A DNA stretch of 64,000 nt from Paramarasmius palmivorus (Eukaryota > Basidiomycota > Agaricomycetes > Agaricales > Marasmiaceae). The DNA is taken from the NCBI GenBank assembly GCA_037176845.1, contig JAYKXP010000025.1, positions 186,001 to 250,000 of the forward strand, given 5' to 3'. The notes under the pieces are model-generated. The model was not told where the DNA came from. It saw only the letters and a list, made by a program, of their open reading frames with translations, and did no database searches. Of the stretch, positions 26,059 through 38,185 are shown in pieces. The position numbers and the translations under genes are program-made. Positions within the stretch are counted from its first letter, which is position 1, and every line of letters starts with the position of its first letter.

Positions 26059-27661
26059 CCTCTGGAGACCCGTACGGTTAGGACAGAAGGGTCATAGAGA
26101 TAAAAGGAATGTACTGGCCGGTATTTATTCCACCTCTATCGAAGAATCAACCTCGGCAGCGTATACCCAGTCTTTCGAGAAGGTACAACCTAGGCACCTC
26201 TGTCCGCATGGAAGGCTCATGCGTCAATGACTCCATCGTAACGCCAAGGATCTGCTTGCTGAGGTTCCTTCTATGTTGTCCATCGCGTTGTGTCCAAGAA
26301 AGCTCAGGAAAAAGTCTACTAGTGACAAAGAGGTATCAGAACTGAGGTTTAAAGAACGAAATACGATAATAGTCACACTTACAGTTTTGAATGCGCGATA
26401 GTTGTAGGGCGGTAAGACTCCGACTCGGACTTCGTTGGTAATGAAGTACGGCTGACGGTGTCCGGTGTGGGACCCAAAACCTGATCTCCTCGCCTACATT
26501 TGACAAAGAAGGGCATGAACAACCACAACGGCAGCCGGGATATGTTCATGAATCATAAGAGACTGTCCATGTGGTAATGAGTTTTATGTCGTATTCCCCT
26601 GCAAGGTAACTTTGCCTTGTGCTATGGTTGAGATATGAGGGATCTCGAAGCTGGCCATGGGTTGTGTGAAGAATAGTCTCCCGTCTATGTGAATTAACCG
26701 CTTTGTGATGAATGAAAGGTCTCTGAATCACAGACGAAGGGACCACGACGTGCATTTCCTCGACGTCGGACCGATGGCTGGATGGTGTTCCGAGAGTGAG
26801 GGAATCTTCGAAGGCTGAGGCATAGGATCATCGCATCGCGTGTAACTCGTGGGACGCGAGGACCTGAGATTCAAATGACCGCCAAAACCGTACCATAACC
26901 CAAACATCCATTCCTCTGTACAAACGTTCCCGAAGCACCAACTCCTCCAAACTCGCCCGTCCGAATTGTCTGGGAATTCCCAATACGGTTTACTACATCC
27001 GTGGGTTACGTCGAAAGGAATCAGGGTGTATATGAAATGCAAGAGGCATTTAGCCATTGGCGGGCGAATGAGGAACGAATGCAGTGCGAAATTAGGGCGT
27101 GAAGGAGAGGGAACCAGTGCTGTGAATGGCAATTGAACCAAACGCCCAGCCTAGTGGTCCTCGGAGTCAGAAGTGGTTGAACCTAGGTTGAACTGTGGAA
27201 GAGTTTGGACGGGTATTCAACATTCGAATTTTCATAGGTATGTTGGCGAGCTTTTTCGATGAGAAGGACCATGGTGTGCTAAGCGCTTGTCTAGAGAAGA
27301 CTTGAGCTTCCATTCTCGAAGTAAAAACTTGAGGAATAACCGACGTACCCTTAGATCCCAGTCCCAACGTCATTGAACATCCCAAGCCTAAGTTGTTCGA
27401 GTGTGGGTGTTTGCAAATTCTTGCATGCCAGCCGCTTGTCGCCATTTTTTACGGTCGAGAACAGGAGATTGGGTCAGTGAGTGGAATTAGCACAGAGTAA
27501 ACGCCATATAGACGACGCGATGCGTTTTTCACACCATCCGAATTAGACCTGAAATTTACTGGTCATTTAAAACACCCTATATAACCTGTAGATTATCGAG
27601 AAAAGTACAAAATTCTTTATATATTATCAACTACACTCCGACCATCTCGTCCAAAACCTGC
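26059..27661. other. Spacer between the two fungalysin genes
   Basis: Promoter of copy 1 at the left and 3' side of copy 2 at the right. A minus frame at 26728-27141 (137 codons) shows no motif or splice support and is not called. Nothing else is recognised. Confidence 0.5.
26117..26128 (-). promoter_or_regulatory. TATA-like element of fungalysin copy 1
   Basis: The minus strand reads AATAAATACC about 60-70 bases upstream of the ATG at 26058, a usual distance for fungal TATA boxes. Confidence 0.4.
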
Positions 27662-29949
27662 TTAGCACCCAGCTGGAACTGCAAATGAATCTTTGTAATC
27701 GGCAGCATCGACTCCAAGACCCCTGCTAGCAAACACCTTCCACAACAAACACTTGTTGGCACCATTATACAAGTTCTTATCGGCCTGAATCCAAGCATCA
27801 CGAGCCGTGGGGAGCGTTGGGCCGCAAGGCTGGATAGCGAGTGAGCTTACAAGGAGACGCAGGAATACCACGTTGCCTTCGGTGCCTCCGCTGTTGGTAC
27901 GTGCTGTAGCAGAGAAACCGCGCGCAGCGACGAGGGCAGCATAGACGTTGTGCAACATGTTAGCCCTGTATGCCACAATCAGCTGACCGTCTATGTAAGA
28001 TTGAAAAATACACACCAGACTTCACCGATGTCGTGGACTTCATTCAATTGGGCAATGGTAGAGTACTTGATTGGGTTGGTCTGGGCAGACGTGGAATAAG
28101 GGCGGGAACGGAATCCGGCGGGGTCGTTCTTGAGCCAAGGCCCAAAGACAAAGTCTCTGACAGTGGGCGAGTTTGAAAGAGTGAACCAGCTGTTTGCAGG
28201 TTCTAAGTACTATTATGCGCTTATAGAGAATTAACTCACTCAGCGACAGCATCAGACCATCCTTCACCCATACCCTTAGCTTCTGTGCTCTGCAAGCAAC
28301 GAGCAGTACCTCCGCCAGTCATGCGATTGCTGAGACCGTGAGTAAACTCATGCATGACGAAGTCGTTCTGAAGATCACTGTCGCGGCGAGGCTGCATATG
28401 AATAGAGGTCAGAAAATGCACAGGGGAGCAATTCGGTAGATAACTGACATTGGTAAGATCGAATATGAGCAAGTAGCATTGTCCAGATTGACCGCTAGTA
28501 GAAAAGTTAGCTGGTTCGGTGGAAGCGGAAGGATAGAATTCTCACTCAGGAGGAGTGGAGAAGAAGGCATTGTTCTTTGCACGAGGATCCTGAACGCTGA
28601 TGCGCACACGATCAGACCCCTGGCCATCATTACCAAAGTTATCCTGTTGGAAGTTGAAGGATTTCTCCGTGAAGCCGTATTTATAGAGGACGTCGTGGTA
28701 TACGTTAGCCAAGTAGAAAGCATTGGTTGCAGCAGCTCTGAAATTCTCAGCATCTGTCGGATCCTTGCTGGGGTTATAGGTATAAACGAAGTTTTGGCCG
28801 TTGCTAGATTGAGGAACCGTAGAGTCGCTTGGGTATGAGTAGGCTATGGCGTTATTGCCCCTGTGATGAAACATGTTACACCACTTGTACAAACATGAGA
28901 TAGGACAAGACCCACGATGTGTCGGTGGTGAAAGTCTTGTTGTCGGTGCTGTGCCACCCAAACTTCGAGGCAGAGAAATCCGCAGGGTTGTTGACTGTTT
29001 CCAGACCGTCGGTGATGCTGTGCTTCCAGGCCGGAAGAACTTTATACTATGAAAAAGTCAGGAATTGCCAGTTGGTAGTCATGTAGGCGACTTACAGAAG
29101 CATGTGCAACGAAATCGGTCGCCGAAAGAAGTTCTCCAGAGTGAGCATCGCTGTAAGCCTCATACCACGTTCCGGTTTCCTCATTAGCGACCTGGAAAAC
29201 ATGTACAAGGGCAACGGATCCATCGGGACGTGCCAAATACTCGAGTGTTGGTTCGATTTCGTTCTTCTTCCCATCAAGAGCCTGTTCAGCCTTGGCGACG
29301 GCTGAGTCTACGCCAACCGAAGGCTCGGACGAAGCAATGTTCTCTGTTCACATATACATGTCAGCCCCGACACCTGAGATCAAGAATCGACTTGAACACG
29401 AACTGGTATCAACGAAAGAATGTCCGAAGGCTACAGCCTTGTTATCCTTGAACGCGACGTTGGCGACTGCGTTCACAAAGGGAATACCTTTCTGTTATGA
29501 TGTAGCTAGTCAGATACCAGTTCTCGACCGCTGACCGTAAAGAAAGACTTACATATGTCTGGCTGAGGTAGCCAACCTTGTGTTCTTCGCTGTCGGAACC
29601 AGACTTATAAGCCACATTGGCCTTGTCGATGTTCAACTGCGATGCCACAAAAGAGATGACCTGATCCTCCGGAGTAGCTTCAGCGAAGGCCGCAGGCATA
29701 TCAAGACCGGCACCAAAGGTCTGATAGCAATGGTTAGATTCCAGACACTTAGTTGTAAAGCACAGGACGGGCTTGGCGTACCTTGTAGTCCGTTGGTGGG
29801 TGGAAAGTTTCGAGTTGCAAACCACGGCCAACGTCCTTCAAGCCGCGAGTGCTGTACGTGGAAGCAACGGGCCAAGGTGAAGCGACACTGTACGTCGAAC
29901 AGAGGACAGCAAGAAGAACAGAGGTGAGGAGAGTGTTGAAAGCAGCCAT
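27662..29949 (-). CDS. Extracellular metallopeptidase of the fungalysin (M36) family, copy 2
   Basis: Same architecture as copy 1, start at 29949 and stop at 27662. Signal peptide MAAFNTLLTSVLLAVLCST, propeptide with GLQLETFHPPTDYK, VASQLNIDKANVAYKSG, GKKNEIEPTLEYLARPDGS and ATDFVAHAS, then the peptidase unit with NAFYLANVYHDVLYKYGF, the zinc motif HEFTHGLSNRM, GGGTARCLQ, MGEGWSD, VHDIGEVW and the tail CLLWKVFASRGLGVDAADY, ending VPAGC. All zinc ligands and the catalytic Glu are present. The intron positions match copy 1, so the pair arose by tandem duplication of the whole gene. The upstream 500 bases hold unusual hairpins. Confidence 0.93.
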
Positions 29950-30212
29950 TGAGTTCTTGTATAGACCTTAGAGGAGTACAGTTAGGACAGAGAGATCCTG
30001 AGAGAAAGAGCGAGCGTACCCTCTACTATTTATCCCATTGAGGTGCGACTCTATCGGGTTATTTGAGGTCGTAACTGTCCGTTCATTTCTTCTCGAAAAG
30101 GCGTAAAGTCGTTGTGAAAGCGAAGTAAAGACTTGACAGTGCCACCATCCGCATGGTAAATTCTAGGACGTACTGGGGTATTTTGACCAATTCGGATGAG
30201 CTGTGATGTGAC

Positions 30213-30265
30213 CTGTGACCGCTTTATCCGAACCACACATATTCGGATGAGAGCCTCGGTCACAG
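30213..30265. repeat. Two-tier inverted repeat upstream of fungalysin copy 2
   Basis: CTGTGACCG (30213-30221) pairs with CGGTCACAG (30257-30265), and inside it ATCCGAA (30226-30232) pairs with TTCGGAT (30242-30248). It lies about 265 bases upstream of the fungalysin ATG. Could be a regulatory dyad or a miniature element remnant. Confidence 0.6.
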
Positions 30266-30310
30266 ACCGCGAAAAATTTTCGGATATCAGACCCCTTTCC
30301 TATAATCATT

Positions 30311-30442
30311 CAATTATGCAGTCGACTAGCCTGCAAGGCATAATTGCTCATAACGCATAGCTCTGTGGTAAAACTAACTGCCCGTCCGACAATGCATTGG
30401 AAATATAGGCCTCCCAACGCTATGCGTTATGAGCTAGTCGAC
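30311..30442. repeat. Nested palindrome with a 17-base insertion in one arm
   Basis: The right arm at 30419-30442 is 24 bases. Its exact complement is found on the left as GTCGACTAGC (30321-30330) plus TCATAACGCATAGC (30348-30361), separated by 17 extra bases. The inserted segment itself pairs with bases 30311-30320 (CAATTATG / CATAATTG), making a second hairpin that overlaps the first. Confidence 0.75.
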
Positions 30443-32454
30443 TGTACCCTCCTTATCTCCCGCTCCTTCCTCCTCTGCCCAGTGCTAAATCAATTCCGAG
30501 CTAGAAGATCCACAAAGGAAGACCGACTCGAAAGAATGCCGGGAGACTAGCCAGACCTTGAGCGACAAGAAGGATGAAGTCCTCGGAACCTAAACCTTCA
30601 GGCCATGAACGTAAGAGCGGAGCATTGCCTTTTCTTCGAAGTACGCGCGGATGCCACGCTTGGCGCATCTGAGACCTATTGTAAATCGATCTCGGTGGAG
30701 TTCAAGAAGTCGACGATTCATTGTGAGTAGAAGAGTTGATCGACTATAGTAAAGGCGAAGGCACAGGGATATAGCATGGTGATTATCGATGATTAGGTGG
30801 AATGAACTCGTCGCGAACGTGTGTATACCTAGCGCTTGAGAGGCATTCTTCAAACGATTCGTCCGCCTTTGGCGTCAGGCTGACTATGTGGCAAAGTTCT
30901 GAGGACCACGTCGGTTATTACTTCCTGTGTCTTGCGGAAAACAAGGGTGCTATACGCTACGAAAGCGAGAAAGTCAGTCCCGGATTCGGAATCGAAGAGA
31001 ATCTTTCTCGTGACATAACATACCGTAGGTCAAAGAACGAAATGCGGAGAACACCACACTTGCGCGCCTATCGTTCTTCAAGTCGGGGACAGCGGCGTTG
31101 GAAATCAAATTGTCCTATCATTGACCATGCTATTTTGCGCCACCGGAAAACAACTCTAAACTTTTGTTTTCGGACCGAAGATTTGCCTCCTTTCCAACCT
31201 AAGAAAATGATGTATACTCATAGAACGAATTTCTATCTCAAAGGCTCTTGCTGAACTTTGAAGGGGAAAACAGCAACGATTTAGAAAGTAACAACAGGCG
31301 AACAGCGAACCACTTACTGAAGTTTCGACTCGGAAGCCGATTTAGTTGCCGAACAAGTTGGAAAATCGACGTTGCAAGAGCAATTTCCGGAATTCGTCAC
31401 CTCTTTGTGTTCACCTAAAGGAGTTGCAAGAACATTGGTATGTCTACGAAAGACTAGGTGTAGCTTCCGTTCTTCGGTGGCGAGAGCTAGAGCATATTTC
31501 GCTGATGATCGTGAAGCGTTTCATGATTTTCAGAATAACGCCTATCGTAGGAGGTAGAAAATCTCGTATAACGAACTCCGCGACGGAGAAGTTGTTGATT
31601 GAGCTGTTTCGAAGCGAACATGACGCTGATCCGGGTCCGAAGACTAGCACGTACAATGAATGTACTGAACAAGGTGAAATTAGAGGAGACATGACTGGGT
31701 GAAAAGAGTCCACTTACGAGGATTGTACTGATGCCCGTGTACTAAAGATGAAATCCATAAGAACACTCCATAAACACCATCAGCACTTCGTCTTGAAAGT
31801 GTTGGCTTCTTCCGACACTGGCTATTTTTGGAAGCAGAACTTGGGCAGAACAAGAGCACCAAGTCGGTGAGCGTTGGCTAGGGCCTGTTCGACCGTTCCT
31901 GTGACGACCTTTGAGAGGCCAATAAAAGTATGGTTGTGATTGAAACTCACAACTTTGACCAGGAATGCCCAAAGTCCCTGGCCTTCAAATTGTCGACATG
32001 AGCATCATGACGGAGGAGGGCAGAGAATTGGCGCGTCGTCGTCACACATTCCATGACTCGATGTAACATGAGCGTGACATCATTTTCTCAGATTTTCTCC
32101 CATCACTGCTACAGACTGCTCAGCTATTAGCGCTCCTGCAGCACGTATTGTCGCCGGTTGGAGTTGTCCTCAGTCGGAACCTTCTCACTTTCTACAAGCC
32201 TTCGAATCGGAAACGTATTCCCGAGCTTGTATCGGAGTGGCAAGTTGCTCTCAAGCCTTTTGCGGCACCCGAGTCGTTCCGAAAGGGCTAAATTTGCACC
32301 GAGGTCAAAGGAAGGGCAGATTCGGAAACTTTGCGAGGCCTGAACTTCGAAGGAGATTTACGCTGGGTCCAGAATTAGCCCAAGTCAAGGATATCCATTT
32401 TCACCCAGCTCATTCACGGATGAGATCGGCGACGGCTAAACATGGTATTGGCAG

Positions 32455-32462
32455 TATATAAG
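32455..32462 (+). promoter_or_regulatory. TATA box of formate dehydrogenase
   Basis: TATATAAG about 80 bases before the ATG at 32537, in a good position for a strong, regulated fungal promoter. Confidence 0.55.
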
Positions 32463-32536
32463 GCTGCCAGACGATGGCTGTCGGTATCACAACTCGTCTA
32501 CGCTTTCTACAACTCAAATCACCCACCTAGATTATC

Positions 32537-34108
32537 ATGAAGGTTCTCGCTATCCTTTACAACGGATTCAAGGCAGCTCAACAAGAACCACGCTTGTTGG
32601 GCACAGTCGAGAACAAGGTGCGGGATACTCAATCTGCTAGTTCTTGTGTACTAACTGACGGTCACGGTAGCTCGGCTTGTCTGAATGGCTGAAAGCTCGA
32701 GGACATGAACTCATTGGTATGTACTTGAATCCTTCGCTCCTGACTCTTGCTAACATCATCTCTACCCAGTATGTCTTTGTTCATGCGGCGCTCTCTTGTT
32801 TCGTCTCAAATTCTGCAATCCAGGTGTCCAGTAGCAAGGAAGGCCCCGATAGCGATTTCGCCAAGCATATCGAAGATGTACGTTCCCGACTCGGTGATAC
32901 TGCATGGTTTAGGTGCTCATACATGCAACTATCAGGCAGAGGTCTTGATCACAACGCCTTTCCATCCCGGGTACCTCACTCGTGAAATGATACAAAAAGT
33001 ACGCATTCACCTTGACTACACTGTTTCTATATGCTTAGACTCCGTTTTTGCAGGCCAAGAACCTTAAGATTTGCATCACAGCCGGTGTAGGATCAGACCA
33101 CATCGATCTGGATGCTGCCGTCGAAAACAATATTCAAGTACTTGAAGTCTCCGGTTCTAACGTGACCTCGGTCGCAGAACACGCTGTGATGAGCATGTTG
33201 CTCCTAGTCCGCAATTTTGTGCCTGCTCACGAGGTGAGATTATACGAAGAATATTTTCGCTTGGACTTATGAAATGCTCGGAAGATGATCCAACGTGGTG
33301 ACTGGCAAGTTTCCGACATCGCTCGTCAGGCATACGATTTAGAAGGCAAGGTCGTCGGTACTATTGGAGCTGGTCGAATTGGTCGTCGTATCCTCGAACG
33401 ACTGGTGCCATTCAACACTAAAGAGCATCTTTACTACGACTACGCTACCCTGCCAACAGAAACAGAGCAAGCATTGAAGGCTCGTCGGGTTGAGAACCTC
33501 GAGGTATGTCCCTGTTCGGATGCGCATGCGTGCCATGGTACTAATGGATGACGATACAGGAATTCGTCTCACAATGTGACGTCGTCACTGTAAATGCACC
33601 ATTACACGAAGGTACCAAGGGGTTGATCAATGATCAGCTTCTATCCAAGTTCAAGCCTGGCGCATGGATTGTCAACACTGCTCGTGGTGCTATCTGTGAT
33701 AAAGATGCTATTGCTCGTGCTCTTGCTAGTGGTCAGATATCGGGTTATGCTGGTGAGCAATTTCGTTCTTATTCCATTCACCTTTCACTAACAAAATGAA
33801 ACAAGGCGATGTATGGAATGTCCAACCAGCACCCAAAGATCACATCTGGCGTACCATGAAGAACCCTCTGGGAGGTGGTAACGGAATGGTACCTCATTAT
33901 TCGGGTACAACTCTTGACGCACAAGCTCGTTATGCGGCTGGCACGAAGACGATATTGGAGAACTACCTCGATGGCAAATCACAAGAGCCTCAGAATGTCA
34001 TTGTTGGTCTCGGTATGTCTTCATGCGTTTATGATGGCGAGAGCGATACTGACGCAGGTAAATCAATCTACAGGCAAGTATGAGACCAAGGCGTACGGAC
34101 AGCGTTGA
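32537..34108 (+). CDS. FDH1: NAD-dependent formate dehydrogenase
   Basis: Nine exons: 32537-32617, 32671-32716, about 32825-32877, 32936-32998, 33054-33233, 33285-33503, 33560-33752, 33806-34012 and 34074-34108. The product oxidises formate to CO2 with NAD+, a cytosolic detoxification and energy step linked to oxalate and methoxyl breakdown in wood and litter fungi. Diagnostic blocks: [53 protein letters not shown], the Rossmann motif [47 protein letters not shown], and MVPHYSGTT with the catalytic His. The C-terminus [10 protein letters not shown] is short relative to some ascomycete enzymes. All exon joins are GT-AG except the second intron, where the frame expected from the family needs a one-base offset (see findings). 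Confidence 0.93.
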
Positions 34109-34402
34109 GCTTCGGGTCCACTGGTGATTCAATGGATACCTTAGAATAAGAAAGCGTCGCAGGACATAATTGTAACACGCCTCATAATGTACATCAACCT
34201 AGTAGACGTCAACCACATAATCTCCATTCCAGTTACTTTCCTCGTTCGCGCGATGTTGCCTGGTCTTACGTCCACGCGAGAACCTTTCGACTCCGGATCC
34301 ATTTCCGAATCTTCGTCACAAGGATTTTCAAGCCAGATGCCTCGGCCTCAAGGAGACCTTGTGTTTGATTCCTGTAATTGGCATGTCAGCTCAACTCGGT
34401 TC

Positions 34403-35824
34403 TCATAGTAGCATGAACGCACAAGACCTGGTGTAACCTTCCACGAGCTGACCTTTACCAGAGCCAGTTGTCGACATCAAAGTCGATAACAACTGATAGC
34501 TCACTCCCATGGCTAAGATCCCTTTCTCCTCACACCGTCGAAGACGCGCCCGAACCTTTTCCACCACTTCTCTGATCCTCCTTCCTGGTTCTGACGCCTC
34601 ACTTGGCTGGCTCCAATCACCGTCCACACAATCCTTCTCCGAGAAACAACACACGAAACCATCACATCTGATCTCCTTCAAATTCGAGAAGAAGGGATGT
34701 TGCGTCAGAATCTCATCTACAGCATCCCAATCCATCTCATGATCCAGTACGTATGGGGGTAGATCCAGGATTTGCAACCCACATGTACCGGGACTTGCTG
34801 TTTCCGCCACGCGCCGCAAGATCAAAAGGAGATACTCTATCCTTGGACTGAGTGTATCATGAGTTCCGCCTACGAAGCGGCATGCTATTCGAAGCTTGCG
34901 AAGGTTTATGTTATTCGAGATATCAAGGGATCTTGACAGGAAATGATCTTCCAATATGATGTTAGTTCGACTTCATCACGAAAGGGAAAGGAATGCACCT
35001 TGGAGCATGTTTCGAGTGACGACCCGCCAGCGGACATTCAACTCTAGATCGATTTCCTCCAAGTTGTCTCCCGCCTCGTCCAGAATGCGTTGAAGCCAGA
35101 CAGCTTCTGAGTCGCTCGGAACGCACGCAGGACGGATTCGTAGCGTTCTGAGTGCCTCACACGCAATGAGAGGTTCAGACATGTAGGGTACAATGCCCCA
35201 CTGAGGAGAATGAAGCGTCAGGTTCCTAACATGGACCATACTCGCACGAGGCACAACCTGATGCTGAGACTGCGCTGCGATTCTGAGGTGATTGTAATGG
35301 CACTCCACCAGTTCCAGTTCCCGTAAGCTCGGAAATGATCCAAGTACAGCAACGTACACGGTCGGCGACTCAAACGAGAATCTCCAAATCTCCAGCTTTG
35401 ATACCGCTCCTCCTAGTTCTTTCAATATAACCTTTGCTGTTGCATGAGGTACGTTCTCCCATGTCGTCCCATCGCCAACTAGCTTCAGGGTCTGTATTGA
35501 TGATCCGAGCGCAAACATCCTCGTGAATCGTCCCACGTTGTTGTTCATCGCACTTGGGGTAAGGAAAGCCACCTCTCGCACGCTGACGCTCGTTAACGTT
35601 TCCAGTTCGTTCGAGCAAAGACGGAGAAGTTTCTCGAGGTGGGATGAATCGCGAATATCGAGTCGGCGAAAGCCGTAGCCGCGTGCTGTTGGTACCCAAG
35701 CTCGGCATACGAGTGAGCAGTTTCGGATAGTGGACGGATTGGAGATATGGTCAAAGATAGAGGATATCAGTTCGATTGGGAGGTGCGGCCAGTGTGGGGA
35801 CGTTGACAAGGACATGGTGGTCAT
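34403..35824 (-). CDS. F-box protein with leucine-rich-like repeats
   Basis: Two exons (35824-34999 and 34947-34403) joined by a 51-base intron with a CTAAC branch site rebuild NMLQDHFLS. The start MTTMSLSTSPHWPHLP at 35824 directly precedes the F-box: LPIELISSIFDHISNPSTIR and CSLVCRAWVPTARGYGFRRL (residues about 12-50). The F-box binds Skp1 in SCF ubiquitin ligases. The rest (LETLTSVSVREVAFL, IQTLKLVGDG, LRELELVECHYNHL, LRTLRIRP, LEEIDLELNVRW, LRKLRIACRFVGG) has the spacing of irregular leucine-rich repeats. Mushrooms have hundreds of such proteins; the target is unknown. An upstream extension of the frame to 36082 looks non-conserved. Convergent with formate dehydrogenase. Confidence 0.85.
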
Positions 35825-37191
35825 AGTATGGGTCACTATGGTCACGATGTATATGTACCAAGTGTACAGTTCGTAAGAACGGCGATGCTTGGTGATGCAA
35901 TGATGGATATCGACGTCTGTCATGAGTGATATGTGTAATAAGGTTCCCCGCGTCATGAGATTCTGATTTGCCCTATCATCTTCTGTTGTGCCAATGCTAC
36001 ATTTCTCGTTTGCGACCCAGGTTGATCGAATTGAAATGAAGGCTATGTCAAGAACGCCGTTTAAACGCCGATACCTCTGCAAAGAGGAGAAGGAGAGGGA
36101 TGCCGTGTACTAGTGTCCTGCTGATGCTTTCTGGTTGTGTAGTTACGAGGGACCTTGCGGGAAGAGGTAATAGTCGCGGGAAGAAGAATATCGGCGCCAT
36201 TAATACGTCCTGAGCATCGCGTTATCTGTAGAGGAGTATTAGGAATCCTGATAGGAATGTGGGACAGGAAGCGGGAAGATGGAAGTAGCACTGAATCGGG
36301 GTCAAGAACTGGGATTGCAACCGGGATTGAGCTGAGGTCTCGAGCGTGAAGGAACTCTGAGACATTGGGATTTTGGAGGCGTCTCCTATTTCTCTCCAGC
36401 AACGTTAATTGCGCCGTCCCACACCGGTACCGAACGAGACCTCGAGAAGAGCACCTCTAACATTTATCTTCAAAGTACGTTGTGAAGGCTGGTGCTTTCG
36501 AGCTATCGTCTTTGCTTGATAGCTTTCGAGACGTGTTCATGCACGCTACTGGTAGCCTCTGGCATTCCTCTGATCCATTTTGAGTGATTTTCTAGGTCTT
36601 TCTGAAAAGAAGAACAGAGTCAATTGAGAGGTACAGCTAGAAGTTCAAAGGTAGCGACTTTCCTAAAGGACTCAACAAGCGAGCTGGTGACCTGCTTTCG
36701 ATTCCCAAATTGCGAGCCCGAGCAGGTCTTCGAAGATGAAAAAGGCAATTCCAGGATCATGAGAAGCTGAGAAGAAGAGTGTGGGTTTTACATGTTCCAA
36801 GTTGAGACGTCAGTAGACCCGTTGACACCCTTTTCCAATGACCATCACTAGACCATCATGCATCATCGTCTAACGGCCATACTTTCTCAGTCTTCCTAGG
36901 GCACCTCTCCGCCTCACCACGACCATGCTAAAGATGGCGTATCGGTTTTTGGATCTGAAGGCACCTTCCTTATAATCGACGTCGCATTATGTACTTAGGC
37001 TGGAGGATGTTATAAGTGCGTAACCACCTCTACGAGCTGGTGTCCGGAAATATTGAAATCCTTATAGATATTCAACTGGATTTTTGAGAGAAAGTCGGAC
37101 GCGAAGGCTCAAGATAAATATATCAATTTGTTGGACAAGAGACGATCATGCCTCAGCCTGAAACATTCGGTTCTTGTTTCTCGACCACCCC
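35825..37191. other. Spacer between divergent F-box and MYND genes
   Basis: Divergent promoter region of about 1.4 kb. Minor frames near 36061-36402 lack support. No repeat of the right-hand families was noticed here. Confidence 0.5.
37113..37124 (+). promoter_or_regulatory. TATA-like element of the MYND gene
   Basis: GATAAATATATC lies about 70 bases upstream of the ATG at 37192. Confidence 0.4.
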
Positions 37192-38185
37192 ATGCCTACC
37201 GGTATCCAACTACTCACCCAAGCAGAGCAATACTATGCTCAAAGTCGCATCGATGATGCCTTGGAGTTCTACACGAAAGCCATAAAGAAGATTGTCAAGG
37301 ACGAGAATCTTCTTGGCACCTTCTCGTTGATCTCTCCAGACCCAAACCTTCCTCGAGAAACCCTGGGAGCAGCGTGGCATAACTTTGTTGGAGTCTTCAA
37401 GGATCCCCTTCTGCATCGAAACCAACGTGCGTAACCTCTTGATCTTTCCATGAACTTTTATTGACCAGCTTGAACAGACAACTCTCCGGACGCGTACAAA
37501 CTGCTTGCCTCATATCGTCCCAATTCCAACCACCAGTTTGAAAGATTCAGAACGGACCGCCAAAAGCTCTACCTTGCCGGTATGCGGATTACAGCTGGAT
37601 TGACTCTCGGATTGACGGCCTGGGACGCCCAAGACCGTGCCACTGCCGTGAAGCGTTATCGCGAAGCCCTTGATCTCGCAGCTAAATACCCACAGTACGA
37701 CGACCAAAGCAAGGCTACGGATCCATGGGAACGTCATGTTTCTCGCGAAGTGCAGCAGATACGTGATAATATCACGGTTCTTCTAACAAACGACGAGACC
37801 AACACCCGTATCATGGCAGAAGAGTTCGACATACGGGGAGCAGGAGAACACAGAAAGGAGATACTAGGAATTGGGATGCTTCGTATGGAAGGTGACGGTA
37901 GCTGCAAGTTTGTCCCGAATGTCCAAGTCGCCAGCGATAAATGTGGGTTTTGCGGTAAAAGGGATGCGAAGCTGATGATGTGCAGTGCTTGTGGGACTGC
38001 CACCTGTGCGTACCATCATCGCTTCCCACTACACTCGTTCCTGATGTGCCTTTTTCTCATAGACTGCAATGCAACTTGCCAGAGGGCAGACTGGCAGTAA
38101 GTGCACCTCACTCTATTTGGGGAACATTGCTCATTGACCACTGCATAGGAGACACAGGCCTATTTGCAGGACGCTCAGAGCCTGA
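37192..38185 (+). CDS. MYND zinc-finger protein with TPR-like N-terminus
   Basis: Four exons (37192-37426, 37478-38005, 38063-38096, 38149-38185) give 277 residues. The start MPTGIQLLTQAEQYY is the first ATG in frame. Residues 1-40 (AEQYYAQSRIDDALEFYTKAI) look like one TPR hairpin, and a second helical stretch lies near residue 120 (WDAQDRATAVKRYREALDLA). The C-terminus is a MYND finger: C-x2-C in CGFCGKR, C-x2-C in MCSACG, YCNATC, then W-x-H-x3-C in QRHRPIC, complete only when the two small last exons are spliced. The protein ends just after it. MYND fingers bind proline-rich partners. The specific role is unknown. Confidence 0.8.

Larger units (their letters stand above)
29950..32536. other. 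Long spacer between divergent fungalysin and formate dehydrogenase genes
   Basis: Divergent promoter region of 2.6 kb. It contains inverted repeats at 30213-30265 and 30311-30442 and the TATA box of formate dehydrogenase. Frames at 30802-31254 and 31346-31702 have no motif, no splice support and no conserved look, and are not called. Confidence 0.5.

Noticed and set aside
26728..27141. A 137-codon frame between the fungalysins
   Set aside because: Composition like random sequence, no motif and no conservation cue from the duplicated neighbour.
30350..30420. tRNA-like text around TAGCTCTGTGGTAAAACTAA
   Set aside because: It resembles an A box, but no B box (GGTTCGANNCC) and no cloverleaf follow; the segment is better explained as the loop of the palindrome.
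30802..31254. A 150-codon plus-strand frame upstream of formate dehydrogenase
   Set aside because: No recognisable domain; the residue mix (many Arg, Ser, His) is typical of chance frames.
36061..36402. Minus-strand frame upstream of the F-box gene, and the N-terminal extension of the F-box frame to 36082
   Set aside because: The F-box starts right after the ATG at 35824; the extension is not F-box-like and spans what should be promoter.
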